This document shows, one piece after another, positions 52,815 to 62,982 of a DNA stretch of 64,000 nt. Under the pieces are notes generated by a model. The model was not told the DNA's origin. It did not search any database and saw only the letters and a list, made by a program, of their open reading frames with translations. The translations under genes were made by a program, and so were the position numbers. The stretch comes from CAUZWH01 sp965224275 (lineage in GTDB: Bacteria > Pseudomonadota > Alphaproteobacteria > SHVV01), in NCBI GenBank assembly GCA_965224275.1, contig CBDCYR010000011.1, positions 1-64,000 of the forward strand, in the 5' to 3' direction. Numbering within the stretch: position 1 is the first letter of the stretch; the number at the start of each line of letters is the position of its first letter.

Positions 52815-52844
52815 GAAATCCCCACTTTCACACCACAATCTGTT

Positions 52845-55800
52845 TCATTCGGCGGCCGCCGCGCCAAGCTGACGCGCAACCAGATGTGCGTAGATCCCGT
52901 TCCGCGCCAGCAATTCCTGATGCGTCCCAACTTCGGCGACGCGCCCCGCATCCAACACCGCGATCTTGTCGGCATTGCGCACTGTCGATAGCCGATGGGC
53001 GATAACGATCGTCGTCCGGCCCTCCATCAGGCGCTCGAGCGCCGCATGCACGGCCGCTTCGTTGACCGCATCGAGGTGCGAGGTCGCCTCGTCGAGGATG
53101 AGAACTGGCGCACCCTTGAGGAAGGCCCGCGCGATCGTTACACGCTGACGCTGCCCCCCGGAAAGCTGAGTGCCACGCTCGCCAACGATCGTATCGAGCC
53201 CATCGGGCAGCGATTCGATGAAATCGGTCAGTGCCGCTTCGGCGACGGCGTGGTCGATCTCCCGGTCACTGGCGTCAGGCTTGGCGATCGCGATATTGTT
53301 GCGAAGACTTTCGTTGAAGAGGTGCGTGTCCTGGGCGACAAGCGCGAAATGATGGCGCAGTTCGTCGAGGTCGTAGTCGCGCAGGTCGTCCCCCAACAAT
53401 TTGATGCCGCCGGTTTGAGGGTCCCAGAACCGCAAGATTAGATTGGCAACCGTGGTTTTTCCGGCGCCCGATGGCCCAACCAATGCCAACGTCGCGCCGG
53501 CCGGTACGTCGAGCGACACATTCTCCAGCGCCGGCGCAATTCTACCGGGATAGGTGAACGTCACGTCGTCGAACGAAAGCGCCGGCACGCGCTCGCCGAG
53601 CGGTTCGCGCGCTTGCGAAACGCCGCCGCCCGAGCGCACCGGCACCTCTTCGTCGTGAACCGCATAGACCCGCCGCGTCGCGCCCAGCGTATCGGCGAGC
53701 TGCCGGCCCACCTGGGCGATTTCAGATATCGGTAGAAACGCCGACATTGCCAGGATCGTCAACAACGGCAAGATCCCGCTCGCCAGATCGCCAGTTGCCA
53801 CCAGTCCGGCGCCGGCCACGACCACCACCAACCCACCGAGGCTCGCCGCAACTTCCTGCAGAACCGTTTGCAAGGTTAGGTCGCGGAAGAAAGGCAGGCG
53901 CAACGCGACATAGCCTGCGGTCTTACCGGCAAACTCAGCCCCGCGCTCGGCCTCCTGCTGGAAGGCGACAACCTCGCCTAGTCCTTGCACCGTATCGAGC
54001 GCATGCGCGTTTAGATCACCGAGCGCTTCACGGGCGCGCGAGCCCAGCCGGTCGATTCGCGATCGTCCGAGCAGCGGTTGCAAACCGGCAAGGGCCAGGA
54101 ACGGCGCCAGCGCGGCAGCCATCTCCCAGCCATAGAAGATCAGCGTCGCAATGACGACGGTGGGCACGACCACGGCAACAAATGCTGGCGCGATGGTATG
54201 AGCAAAGAAATACTCGACCATCTCGACGTCGTGGGTTGCGATACCAACCAGATCGCCGGTGCGCCGGCGGGTAAAATAAGCCGGCGCAAGTTCGTCGAGC
54301 TTGCGAAAGATCGCGATCCGCATATCGCCGAGCAGTCGGTACGCCATATCGTGGGCGAGCCACGATTCCATCCAGTGCAAGACGCCCGAGAGAACCGCGA
54401 CAATCCCCAATCCGACCAGATAACCTTGGAATGCCTGTTCGTTCTTGAGCGCCAGCACGATCAGCGCGCTGAACGCGCCAACCCCGATCAGCGAGCCCAC
54501 CCGGAAAACGCCGAGCAGGAAGGTCGTGATGAGTTGATTGCGCCACGGCGCGATCAAGCCGATCAGCACGCGCACAACCCGTGGCCAGCTCATCCCTTCG
54601 GCCCGGATGATTGCATCGGTCGGCTGCTCGAAAAAGTTTTCAGACCCCGCCGGGATGTCGGCTTTGGGTTCGGTGTCCTGGGCGATCGGCGCGGCATCAC
54701 CAATAATGACATTGGCGTCCTGATCGCGAAGCTGCGGCGCCATGAGTGCGTGGTAGGGGCCGTCACGGACGATCAGCTCGGCATGCGTCCCGGCTTCAAC
54801 GAGATGGCCGCCATCAAGCACCAGGATCCGGTCGCAATCGATCACGCTCGACAGGCGATGCGCAAAGATCAGTGTCGTCCGGCCGACCATGAGACGTTCG
54901 AGGGCCTCTTGGATGATCGATTCATTCTCGGCATCGACCGATGACAGCGCCTCGTCAAGCACCAGTATCGGGGCATCGCGCAGCAAGGCACGGGCAATCG
55001 CGATCCGCTGACGTTGGCCGGCCGACAGGCGCACGCCACGTTCGCCGACAACGGTGTCGTAGCCCTGCGGCAATTGCGAGACGAAGTCGTGGGCGTTGGC
55101 GGCCTGCGCCGCCGCTTCAAGCTCGGCTACGCTGGCGGTGGCGTTGCCCATTCGCAAATTATCTTCGACCGTCCCGTGGAACAGGAACGCATCCTGGCGA
55201 ACCACTGCGATGCAGCCTCTCAATTCGGCGAATGGAAGCGTGCGAATGTCTTCGCCACCGATCCGGATGGTGCCGCGCTCCGGATCGAACAGGCGCAGCA
55301 GCAAATTAACGATGGTTGATTTACCCGCGCCACTCGGGCCGACGATGGCGATGCGCTCGCCGGCGCCGACCTCGAACGAAAGATCGCGGTGCGCCGGATG
55401 ACGCCCGTTCGGGTAGGTGAACAACACGTCTTCAAAGGTCACACTCGCGGTGAGTGCAGTGCTGCGCTCGGGTGCTTCTTCAGGCGCTTCGATCAAAGGC
55501 CGGGTATTCAGAAATGACAGGATTCCGTTGGCCGCCGATTTCCCGATCATGCCTTGGTGCAGCAGAATTCGCAGCTCGCGGAGTGGGCGAAACACCTCGA
55601 CGCCGAGCATCAGAATCACCAGCAACACGGTTAGCGACATCTCGCCGTCGGCTACCCGATAGGCCCCCCAGCTCAGCGACACCGCGGCCCCGACCGCAAT
55701 CCCGGTATCGGTAATGCCGCGCGACAAGGTGTTGGTTCCCAATACCCACATGGTGCTTTTGAATAGCGCCTCGGCTCGCTTTTCCAGCAGCGCCGTGCGC

Positions 55801-56447
55801 GCACGGCTTTGCCCAAAAGCCTTGAGCGTGGTCAAGCCTTGGATGGCGTCCAGGAACTCAGCCGCGAAGGCGCCATATTCGCGGGCCCGCGCACGGCTAT
55901 GTTTGTTGTCGAGCCGGTGCCACAGGATCGGCGCGAACAATGTAACCAGCGCCGCCACCAGTAGCGTCACCGCGATCCACAGATCGAGGAACGCGACGAA
56001 CGCGAAAATCAGGATCGGCGTCACCGCGGCGACAAAAAATTGCGGCAGATATTGACCGAAATAGGTCTCGAGTTGCTCGACTCCCTCCACCACCGTCAGG
56101 ATCACATCGCCGGTTCGCTGGCGCCCAAAATGGGCCGGGCCGAGGCGCACAACCTGATCGTAAAGTTTCTGGCGCAAGCGTTGTTGAACGATCGACGCGG
56201 TCAGATGCGCCACCATCGTGCGGTAATATTCGACGCCACCGCGAACCACCATCAAGCCGGCCACCAGCACAAACGGGACGACGAGGTCTTCAAATGTCGC
56301 ACCCGTGAAGACCAGGCCGAGCAGCCAGCCGATCAGTCCGAGCCGCGCGATCCCAAGCGCTGCCGCGACCACACCCACCACCACCGCCCACGCGATCCGT
56401 AGCCGCACGCCTTCGGTAAAAGGCCAAAGTTGACGATCAAAAAACAA
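52845..56447 (-). CDS. Fused ABC exporter with two TMD-NBD halves (CydDC-like)
   Basis: A 1200-residue protein with the order TMD-NBD-TMD-NBD. First half: six helices to about residue 310, Walker A VGPSGAGKSTIVNLLLRL, signature LSAGQRQRIAIARALL, Walker B LVLDEALSSVD. Second half: helices from about 625 on, Walker A VGPSGAGKTTVANLILRF, signature LSGGQRQRVTIARAFL, Walker B LILDEATSHLD. The N-terminal start and TMDs resemble CydD/CydC, which normally are two proteins exporting glutathione or cysteine; here they are one chain. No cytochrome bd genes are close, so another thiol or lipid substrate is possible. LSAGQ in the first half is a small deviation. Confidence 0.9.
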   Translation of the reverse strand: MFFDRQLWPFTEGVRLRIAWAVVVGVVAAALGIARLGLIGWLLGLVFTGATFEDLVVPFVLVAGLMVVRGGVEYYRTMVAHLTASIVQQRLRQKLYDQVVRLGPAHFGRQRTGDVILTVVEGVEQLETYFGQYLPQFFVAAVTPILIFAFVAFLDLWIAVTLLVAALVTLFAPILWHRLDNKHSRARAREYGAFAAEFLDAIQGLTTLKAFGQSRARTALLEKRAEALFKSTMWVLGTNTLSRGITDTGIAVGAAVSLSWGAYRVADGEMSLTVLLVILMLGVEVFRPLRELRILLHQGMIGKSAANGILSFLNTRPLIEAPEEAPERSTALTASVTFEDVLFTYPNGRHPAHRDLSFEVGAGERIAIVGPSGAGKSTIVNLLLRLFDPERGTIRIGGEDIRTLPFAELRGCIAVVRQDAFLFHGTVEDNLRMGNATASVAELEAAAQAANAHDFVSQLPQGYDTVVGERGVRLSAGQRQRIAIARALLRDAPILVLDEALSSVDAENESIIQEALERLMVGRTTLIFAHRLSSVIDCDRILVLDGGHLVEAGTHAELIVRDGPYHALMAPQLRDQDANVIIGDAAPIAQDTEPKADIPAGSENFFEQPTDAIIRAEGMSWPRVVRVLIGLIAPWRNQLITTFLLGVFRVGSLIGVGAFSALIVLALKNEQAFQGYLVGLGIVAVLSGVLHWMESWLAHDMAYRLLGDMRIAIFRKLDELAPAYFTRRRTGDLVGIATHDVEMVEYFFAHTIAPAFVAVVVPTVVIATLIFYGWEMAAALAPFLALAGLQPLLGRSRIDRLGSRAREALGDLNAHALDTVQGLGEVVAFQQEAERGAEFAGKTAGYVALRLPFFRDLTLQTVLQEVAASLGGLVVVVAGAGLVATGDLASGILPLLTILAMSAFLPISEIAQVGRQLADTLGATRRVYAVHDEEVPVRSGGGVSQAREPLGERVPALSFDDVTFTYPGRIAPALENVSLDVPAGATLALVGPSGAGKTTVANLILRFWDPQTGGIKLLGDDLRDYDLDELRHHFALVAQDTHLFNESLRNNIAIAKPDASDREIDHAVAEAALTDFIESLPDGLDTIVGERGTQLSGGQRQRVTIARAFLKGAPVLILDEATSHLDAVNEAAVHAALERLMEGRTTIVIAHRLSTVRNADKIAVLDAGRVAEVGTHQELLARNGIYAHLVARQLGAAAAE

Positions 56448-56538
56448 GGAACCTCCACTGGCGCCGACCCCGGCGCCGCTGTCGATAACATCCCCAATGG
56501 ATTCGCACCGGGGTTATTCGCGGGATTATACGCGCGAT

Positions 56539-57261
56539 TTAGAAACCAATCCCCTGGTTCAACTCCCGGCGATGCGCGTCGGCCAATTCGGCTAAGTTTT
56601 CGAAGCGCGCGTCGGGTTCGATCTTGGTTGGGTTGGTTCCTCCAACCGCCGCACGTGGGCGATCGATCCACACCGTCGACAGGCCGATCGATTTGGCTGG
56701 TGCGTGATCGTGAAACAGGCTTTGGGCGACATGGAGAATGTCGGATTTGACGTAACCGAGGTCGCCCAACCGCGCCAGCAGATAGTCGAAATTACGCCGG
56801 TCGGGCTTGTAGGAGCCGATGTCCTGGGCGGTATAGATGGCGTCGAAGTCAACCCCGAGTTTGCGGTTGCTGGCTGCGAAGCTCTGGCGATCGACGTTCG
56901 ATAGGATCACCAGCTTGAAATGCTCCTGGAGAGTGCGCAGCGCATCCGCGCTATCGGCAAATGCGGGCCAATCGGCCAGCGAGCGTCCGAACTGATCGGC
57001 TCCTTCGGGGCCCAGCGCTGCCCCAAAATCATTGCTGATATTTGCCGCTACGCGCGCCAATATCTCGGGATAGAGCATCGCCGGGTTGGCTGACTGTTCC
57101 GCAGCTTCATGACGCCCGAACGCCGCCAGAATGTCGCTATCCCTAGCTACCACCGCGTTGCGGTCGCGCCACCCCGCTAGCGCCGCAAGAATTCCGCTCT
57201 CCCAATCGATCAATGTGCCGTAGCAGTCGAATGTAAGGACCTTGTAAGCTGAAAGCTTCAT
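56539..57261 (-). CDS. Type II haloacid dehalogenase (HAD superfamily)
   Basis: A 240-residue HAD enzyme. Motif I with the nucleophilic aspartate: LTFDCYGTLIDWESG; motif II serine in KLVILSNVDRQSF; motif III lysine in IGSYKPDRRNF; motif IV in HDHAPAKSIG. Type II haloacid dehalogenases hydrolyse 2-haloalkanoic acids, but relatives are phosphatases. Length is right. The ATG at 57261 is 68 bp from the divergent DUF3291 start. Confidence 0.9.
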   Translation of the reverse strand: MKLSAYKVLTFDCYGTLIDWESGILAALAGWRDRNAVVARDSDILAAFGRHEAAEQSANPAMLYPEILARVAANISNDFGAALGPEGADQFGRSLADWPAFADSADALRTLQEHFKLVILSNVDRQSFAASNRKLGVDFDAIYTAQDIGSYKPDRRNFDYLLARLGDLGYVKSDILHVAQSLFHDHAPAKSIGLSTVWIDRPRAAVGGTNPTKIEPDARFENLAELADAHRRELNQGIGF

Positions 57262-57328
57262 TCTTACGGAATAACTCCCATATCATCGGTTATCCTGCTT
57301 CGGACAAACGCGGGAAAACGGTCGTTTC

Positions 57329-57793
57329 ATGTATCACATCGCTCAAATTAACGTCGCACGGATGCGCTTTTCGATCGATGATCCGGGCATGGCTGATTTC
57401 GTCGCGCAGCTCGACGCGGTTAATGGATTGGCCGATCGCAGTCCTGGTTTTGTCTGGCGATTGCAGGGCGAGGCCGGTGACGCAACCACCATTCAGGCCT
57501 TCGACGAGGCCAATATCCTGATCAATATGTCGGTGTGGGAAACGATCGATGCGTTGTTCGATTTCACCTACAAATCCGGCCACACCGACGTATTTCGCCG
57601 CCGCCACGAGTGGTTCGACACCGCCGATGGCGCCCACCTGGCATTGTGGTGGATTCGTTCCGGCCAACTGCCGCGCGTCGAGCAGGGCATCGCGCGGTTA
57701 AAATATTTGGACCGGCATGGGCCCAGTGCGCGGGCCTTCACGATCAAGCATCGGTTTGATCCCCCGCTGCGGGCGACCGGTACCGGGGATTAA
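57329..57793 (+). CDS. DUF3291 family protein
   Basis: A 154-residue DUF3291 protein: YHIAQINVARMRFSIDDPGM at the start, SPGFVWRLQGEAGDATTIQ, NMSVWETIDALFDFTY and LALWWIRSGQLPRVEQGIAR, the whole family core. A dimeric alpha/beta barrel fold is expected; function unsettled. Possibly in an operon with the DUF2461 gene 45 bp downstream. Confidence 0.92.
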   Translation: MYHIAQINVARMRFSIDDPGMADFVAQLDAVNGLADRSPGFVWRLQGEAGDATTIQAFDEANILINMSVWETIDALFDFTYKSGHTDVFRRRHEWFDTADGAHLALWWIRSGQLPRVEQGIARLKYLDRHGPSARAFTIKHRFDPPLRATGTGD

Positions 57794-57837
57794 TTTTAAG
57801 CGAGACGGTTATCAGAGGTTACGCAGGGGAGGGCGAT

Positions 57838-58530
57838 ATGGCAGCCTCGTCAGAGTTCAGCGGTTTTTCCAAGGATCTGCCGAAATTCCTCGGCCAACTC
57901 AAAAAGAACAACAGCAAGGCTTGGTTCGATGAGCATCGTAAAGACTACGAAGCGCTGTTCCTGGAGCCGGCCAAGCAATTTGTCGCCGCCATCGCCGACC
58001 CGCTAAAGGGGGTGTCAAAGGCGATCCAAGTCGAGCCGCGGGTCAACGGCTCGATCATGCGAATCAATCGTGATATCCGATTTTCCAAAGACAAGACCCC
58101 CTATAAAACCACCCTCGACATGATGTTTTGGGAAGGTGCATCGAGTCGCGAAAGCCCCTGCTTCTTCCTTCGCATGACGTCGACCGAGCTGATCCTCGGC
58201 GCCGGCATGCATATGTTTGGTTCCGACCAGCTCAAGACCTATCGCCAGGCGCTACTCAACAACAAGATCGGCGGTGTCATCAGCAGGACCGTCGCCGGCT
58301 TGAGCGACAAAGGCTACGAGGTCGGGGGCGAGCACTATAAGAAAGTGCCGCGTGGCTTCGACGCCGATCATCCGCGTGCCGATCTCCTACGCCACAATGC
58401 GTTGTGGGCCGCGACGACGTCTAAGATCCCGGCCGCGATGTACGGAAAAGGTGGGGCCGCGCATTGTGCGAAGACGTTCGCAACGATGCGACCGGTCCAG
58501 AAATGGCTGGTCCAAATCTTCTACGCCTGA
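57838..58530 (+). CDS. DUF2461 family protein
   Basis: A 230-residue DUF2461 (TIGR02453) protein: FSGFSKDLPKFLGQLKKNNS, KAWFDEHRKDYEALFLEPAK, INRDIRFSKDKTPYKT, all conserved. Family function is unknown though widespread. The ribosome site GGGGAG precedes ATG 57838. Confidence 0.92.
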   Translation: MAASSEFSGFSKDLPKFLGQLKKNNSKAWFDEHRKDYEALFLEPAKQFVAAIADPLKGVSKAIQVEPRVNGSIMRINRDIRFSKDKTPYKTTLDMMFWEGASSRESPCFFLRMTSTELILGAGMHMFGSDQLKTYRQALLNNKIGGVISRTVAGLSDKGYEVGGEHYKKVPRGFDADHPRADLLRHNALWAATTSKIPAAMYGKGGAAHCAKTFATMRPVQKWLVQIFYA

Positions 58531-58566
58531 CGTAAAGCATCCCAGATCCCGCAGCCACGTCGAACC

Positions 58567-59214
58567 ATGCCCGAAACCGAGAGTACGGTCCCGCTCAGGC
58601 CTGAGTTTTTCGAGCGTGTCGACAACAGCGACGACGAGGCCTTCTATGAACCAACGCGGCTGGTCGCCCATATCGACGATCCCGCCCGCGACGCCCTTGC
58701 CGCCCATTACCAAAAAGTGCTGCCGGCCAACGGCAGGATCCTCGACCTGATGTCGAGCTATCATTCACACCTGCCGGAGACGGCGAACTACCGCAGTGTT
58801 GTCGGCCTCGGAATGAACGAGACCGAGCTGGTCGAGAATTCGTGCCTGACCGAGCGAGTGGTCCACAATCTCAATCGCGATCCTCACCTACCGCTCGCCG
58901 ATGCCGACTTCGACGCCTGTCTGATTGCGGTCTCGGTTCAATACCTGACCCAACCCGACGTGGTTCTGGCCGATGTCGCCCGCGTGCTGAAATCGGGCGC
59001 GCCGTGCATCGTTTCTTACTCGAACCGCTGCTTTCCGACCAAAGCGGTGGCGGTGTGGAGATCCCTGGGTGATCAGGATCATGCCAAGCTGATTGCCCTC
59101 TATTTCGATACCGCCGGCGGTTTCGAACCGGCTTCGCTCGACATCCTCAAGCCCCCCACCGGCCCCAGCGACCCCCTCTACGTCGTCACCGCGACCCGAA
59201 AAAACGGTCCCTAA
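58567..59214 (+). CDS. SAM-dependent methyltransferase-like protein
   Basis: A 215-residue protein. The core motif RILDLMSSYHSHLPE replaces the glycine-rich motif I with serines, as in a group of methyltransferases annotated as type 11; the rest follows the fold (VVGLGMNETELVEN, CLIAVSVQYLTQPDVVLADV, GAPCIVSYSNRCFPTKAVAV). Substrate unknown. ATG 58567 follows the DUF2461 gene by 36 bp, so one operon of three genes is likely. Confidence 0.85.
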   Translation: MPETESTVPLRPEFFERVDNSDDEAFYEPTRLVAHIDDPARDALAAHYQKVLPANGRILDLMSSYHSHLPETANYRSVVGLGMNETELVENSCLTERVVHNLNRDPHLPLADADFDACLIAVSVQYLTQPDVVLADVARVLKSGAPCIVSYSNRCFPTKAVAVWRSLGDQDHAKLIALYFDTAGGFEPASLDILKPPTGPSDPLYVVTATRKNGP

Positions 59215-59236
59215 ATCAGAACAACGCTCTTATCTT

Positions 59237-59371
59237 CCCCTCTCCCCCAAGGGAGAGGGAGCCCGATCGTGCCCGCCGTAAAAGCTTTCTACCAGCGGGG
59301 AGAGCGCTTTAAGTTGCATAGAACAGCTCCCTCTCCCTTGGGGGAGAGGGCGGGGGTGAGGGTAAAATGAG
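59237..59371. repeat. Dispersed GGGAGAGGG palindrome, copy B
   Basis: CCCTCTCCCCCAAGGGAGAGGG (59238-59259) and the unit 59327-59371 nearly identical to 44800-44844. Between the halves is a further pair of short arms (AAAGC/GCTTT). It follows the methyltransferase gene in a convergent intergenic space. Confidence 0.85.
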
Positions 59372-59421
59372 GTACGGCTGAACGAGGGTGAGGATATACC
59401 CGCACAGCTCACCTGCCCCCG

Positions 59422-60891
59422 TTACCCCGGCCGGTTGCCGTTGTGCCTCAAGAAGGCCCTAAACTCGGCTTGGCTGCGCGGGCCATGGGACTCGAAATCC
59501 GGCCGCGGATTATTGCGGTCGTTCGCGCGCCGGCGTTCGATGCCGTCGTGCTCCGCCTTGCTGCGAAACAGCTTGGGGTCGATGCCGTAAACCCGGGCCC
59601 CGTTAAGCCCAAGGATTTTCGCCTTGCGCGCCGCGGTTAGCGCAGGGTAGCCGTATTGCTGTCGCAACGCCGGTGTGATCTCGAACGCGCGAAAGGCCTG
59701 TATCTGATCCTGCGGCGACCCCGCCCAGATCGAATCGGTACCCCACAGCACGTTGTCCTCGCCGACATAGGTGAGCAGTTTGCCGAGCGCATGGGCCGCA
59801 CCAGTGGGGTTGCGCATGAGCAGCCGCCAGGTACTGCCGAGTTCGGCATAGACATTGCTGTTCGGCGCGACGTCGTTGACGAGCATGGATTTCACCAGGC
59901 TGCTGATGCCGCTGCCGGTGTGGGCCGGATCAAACGGACCCTCGGCCTGATAGGGTTCATAACCGGCGTGGTAGATCAGGAAGTTCACATCTGGATAAGC
60001 CCGGGCAATCCGTCCGACGTCATCGCAGCGCGCATATTCCGGCGGGAAGCGGCCAAAACTGATGCCCTTGTGTATGGCGATCGTCTTCATGCCGAGGTTG
60101 CGCGCCTGTTCGATAAATGGGATCCCGGTATCTGGATCATCGAGCCACCAGCCGCGCCCATGCGGCCCCCACTGGGTGTAGACCTTCCACGCGTCGATCT
60201 TCCATTCCTCGACCGCTCGGATCATACGGTCGATCTCGCGCGATCCCGCGCCGGCATTGGGCACCACCATGGCGTGCAGCAGGAGGCGGTGTTCGCCATC
60301 GAGCCCCGCGATTAACCGCCGGGTCCGCGCCGCCTCTTCGATCGTCAGCGGATTGTCGTCGGGCATGCCGGGCATGAACGAGAGCACCGCCATATCGGTA
60401 TCGCTGTCGAGAAAGATATCCTTGATGTATTGGTCCGACGCGTAGCAGTCGATCGCATCACTGCGGCCGCACTTGCCCTGCCCGCGCGACGATAGCCAGC
60501 GCTCACGCCGGCTCCCAAACGGGCGCTTGCGCCACGGTCCGTTGGGGTCGAGCATGTGGGTCTGAACGTCGAAAACGAACTCCTCGCCGGCCACGGTCTC
60601 GGCCGCGGCAGCTTCGTCGCGGTCGGCATCGGGGTAGATCTTGAACAACCCGCCGGTATCTTTGCGTGCCGCAAAGGCCTCGTTGAAGGCCGCAAACGTC
60701 GTCGCCACGCCGCACAGACTGGCCAGAAAAGCGCGCCGGCTCTGCCCGGTTCGGCGCGCACCCTCGGTGATGCGCACTGCCGCTAGATCCTGTGCTGTGC
60801 GCAGATGTTCGGGCACCGCGAACGGAACGAACTCACCGTTCGAAGCCGAATCGATCTTGATCGGCAGACCTTTGGAGCCGTGATTGGGCAT
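59422..60891 (-). CDS. Amidohydrolase family 2 protein with Tat-like signal
   Basis: A 489-residue protein. A twin-arginine-like signal is seen at about residues 46-75 (QSRRAFLASLCGVATTFAAF). The TIM-barrel amidohydrolase domain has FDVQTHMLDP (metal-site strand 1), METIAIHKGISFGRF, FLIYHAGYEP and LWGTDSIWAGSP, as in the amidohydrolase-2/ACMSD-like group of decarboxylases and hydrolases. Substrate unknown. The frame extends to 61002 but the ATG at 60891 (MPNHGSKGLPIKID) fits better; it is divergent from typA. Confidence 0.85.
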   Translation of the reverse strand: MPNHGSKGLPIKIDSASNGEFVPFAVPEHLRTAQDLAAVRITEGARRTGQSRRAFLASLCGVATTFAAFNEAFAARKDTGGLFKIYPDADRDEAAAAETVAGEEFVFDVQTHMLDPNGPWRKRPFGSRRERWLSSRGQGKCGRSDAIDCYASDQYIKDIFLDSDTDMAVLSFMPGMPDDNPLTIEEAARTRRLIAGLDGEHRLLLHAMVVPNAGAGSREIDRMIRAVEEWKIDAWKVYTQWGPHGRGWWLDDPDTGIPFIEQARNLGMKTIAIHKGISFGRFPPEYARCDDVGRIARAYPDVNFLIYHAGYEPYQAEGPFDPAHTGSGISSLVKSMLVNDVAPNSNVYAELGSTWRLLMRNPTGAAHALGKLLTYVGEDNVLWGTDSIWAGSPQDQIQAFRAFEITPALRQQYGYPALTAARKAKILGLNGARVYGIDPKLFRSKAEHDGIERRRANDRNNPRPDFESHGPRSQAEFRAFLRHNGNRPG

Positions 60892-61077
60892 CAGAGCCTT
60901 TGACTTTCCTGCTGATTCCAGAAGCCGCCTGACAATGATAATGCGATGACCAGAAGAGTCGCGCGAAAACGACGCGACGTCGCGTCTTCGCCAGCCGGTC
61001 AAGCCAAATAGCGCATCTCCAGCTTGTCTCGGGAGCGGCGAGGACTATAGTCCCGGCGAACTTGAGAATTGAGAGCT

Positions 61078-62892
61078 ATGCGACTTCGCAACATCGCCAT
61101 CATTGCCCACGTCGACCACGGCAAAACCACCCTGGTGGATTGCCTGCTACGGCAAAGTGGCTCGTTTCGTGACAACCAGCACATTCAACCCCAGGCGCTT
61201 GATTCGAACGCGCTCGAGCGCGAGCGTGGCATCACGATCCTGGCCAAATGTACCTCCGTGGTGTGGCGCGATGTACGCATCAATATCGTCGACACCCCCG
61301 GCCATGCCGATTTCGGCGGCGAGGTCGAGCGCATCATGAGCATGGTCGATGGCGCGCTGGTGTTGGTCGATGCCGCCGAAGGCCCGATGCCGCAGACCAA
61401 ATTCGTCCTCGGCAAGGCGCTGGCGCTGGGTCTGCGACCGATTGTCGTCATCAACAAGGTCGACAAACCCGAGCAGCGCGCCTTCGAGGTTCAGAACGAA
61501 ACCTTTGACCTCTTTGCCGCGCTCGGCGCCGACGATAAACAGCTCGATTTCCCAACTCTGTTCGGCTCGGCCAAAGAAGGCTGGGCGGCAGCCGAGCCCA
61601 GCGGTCCCAAGCACGACATGGCGGCACTGTTCGATCTCGTTATCGACCATGTTGCCCCACCCGTCGTCGACACCACCGGCCCGTTCCGCATGCTGGCAAC
61701 CACGCTCGAATACGATCCCTATGTCGGCCGCTTGCTAACCGGCCGCATAAGCGCCGGCTCGGTGCATTCGAACATGACCGTGCAGGCGCTGTCAGGCGAC
61801 GGCACGCGGCTCGGCGAAAGCCGCATTTCGAAACTGATGGCCTTTCGTGATCTCAAACGGATCGACATCGACGAAGCGACGGCCGGCGATATTGTCGCTC
61901 TTGCCGGCATCGCCAACGCAACCGTCGCCGATACCATTTGTGCGCCCGAGGTCACCGAGCCGCTGCCGGCCCAACCGATCGATCCGCCGACCCTGGCGAT
62001 GACCTTCTCGGCCAACGATTCACCGCTATCGGGTCAGGAAGGCACGATCGTCACGGCGCGACAAATCTGGTCCCGGCTCGAGCGCGAGGGCGAAGGCAAT
62101 GTCGCGATTCGTGTCACCAAGCTCTCCAACGACGCCTTCGAAGTCGCCGGGCGCGGCGAGCTGCAGCTCGCGGTTCTCATCGAGACCATGCGCCGTGAGG
62201 GCTTCGAGATGGCGATCAGCCGGCCCCGTGTCCTGTTTCGCGAAATCGATGGCCAGCGCCAGGAACCGATCGAAGAAGTCGTCATCGACGTCGACGAAGA
62301 CTACGCCGGGGCGGTGGTCGAAAAACTCGGCTCGCGGCGCGCCGAGCTCATCGAAATGAGTCCCTCCGGGGCGGGCAAGCGGCGGCTCGTGCTCCACGCG
62401 CCATCGCGCGGCTTGATCGGCTATCTCGGCGAATTCCTCACCGATACCCGCGGCACCGGCGTCATGAACCGCTTGTTCCACGGCTACGCACCCTACAAGG
62501 GGGCAGTGTCGCAGCAACGCAACGGCGTGCTGGTCTCGACCGAAACCGGTCCGGCGGTTGCCTTTGCGTTGTGGAACCTCGAAGAGCGCGGTCCGATGTT
62601 TATCAAACCCAATGAGCTGGTTTACCCGGGCATGATCATCGGCGAGCACAGCCGCGGCTCCGACCTCGACGTCAATCCGCGCAAAGCCAAACAGCTCACG
62701 AACATCCGTGCCGCCGGCAAAGACGACGCCGTCGCCCTCAGCACCCCCATCCAGATGACGCTCGACAAGGCCCTCACCTATATCGATGACGACGAATTGG
62801 TCGAAGTGACGCCGAAATCGGTCCGCTTGCGCAAGCGCGAACGCGACCCCCTCAAACGTCGCCGCGACGCCAAGCGCGCGGCCGCGGTCTAG
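61078..62892 (+). CDS. typA: Ribosome-associated GTPase TypA/BipA
   Basis: A 604-residue translation GTPase, full length. G1 AHVDHGKTTLVDCLL, G2/switch ERERGITILAK, G3 VDTPGHADFGGEVERI, G4 VINKVDKPEQR, then EF-G-like domains and the C-terminal TypA-specific region (GTGVMNRLFHGYAPYKG). It helps assemble the large ribosomal subunit, mainly in stress or cold. Start at ATG 61078; the TTG at 61069 in frame is less likely. Confidence 0.97.
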   Translation: MRLRNIAIIAHVDHGKTTLVDCLLRQSGSFRDNQHIQPQALDSNALERERGITILAKCTSVVWRDVRINIVDTPGHADFGGEVERIMSMVDGALVLVDAAEGPMPQTKFVLGKALALGLRPIVVINKVDKPEQRAFEVQNETFDLFAALGADDKQLDFPTLFGSAKEGWAAAEPSGPKHDMAALFDLVIDHVAPPVVDTTGPFRMLATTLEYDPYVGRLLTGRISAGSVHSNMTVQALSGDGTRLGESRISKLMAFRDLKRIDIDEATAGDIVALAGIANATVADTICAPEVTEPLPAQPIDPPTLAMTFSANDSPLSGQEGTIVTARQIWSRLEREGEGNVAIRVTKLSNDAFEVAGRGELQLAVLIETMRREGFEMAISRPRVLFREIDGQRQEPIEEVVIDVDEDYAGAVVEKLGSRRAELIEMSPSGAGKRRLVLHAPSRGLIGYLGEFLTDTRGTGVMNRLFHGYAPYKGAVSQQRNGVLVSTETGPAVAFALWNLEERGPMFIKPNELVYPGMIIGEHSRGSDLDVNPRKAKQLTNIRAAGKDDAVALSTPIQMTLDKALTYIDDDELVEVTPKSVRLRKRERDPLKRRRDAKRAAAV

Positions 62893-62982
62893 CGCACATT
62901 TAAAATTTGGTTGGAAAAGTCGCGAACACGTCAGAACGAAGTTCTTGCGGGTTCAGCACCCTCGCGATCTACTGTTGGGAAC

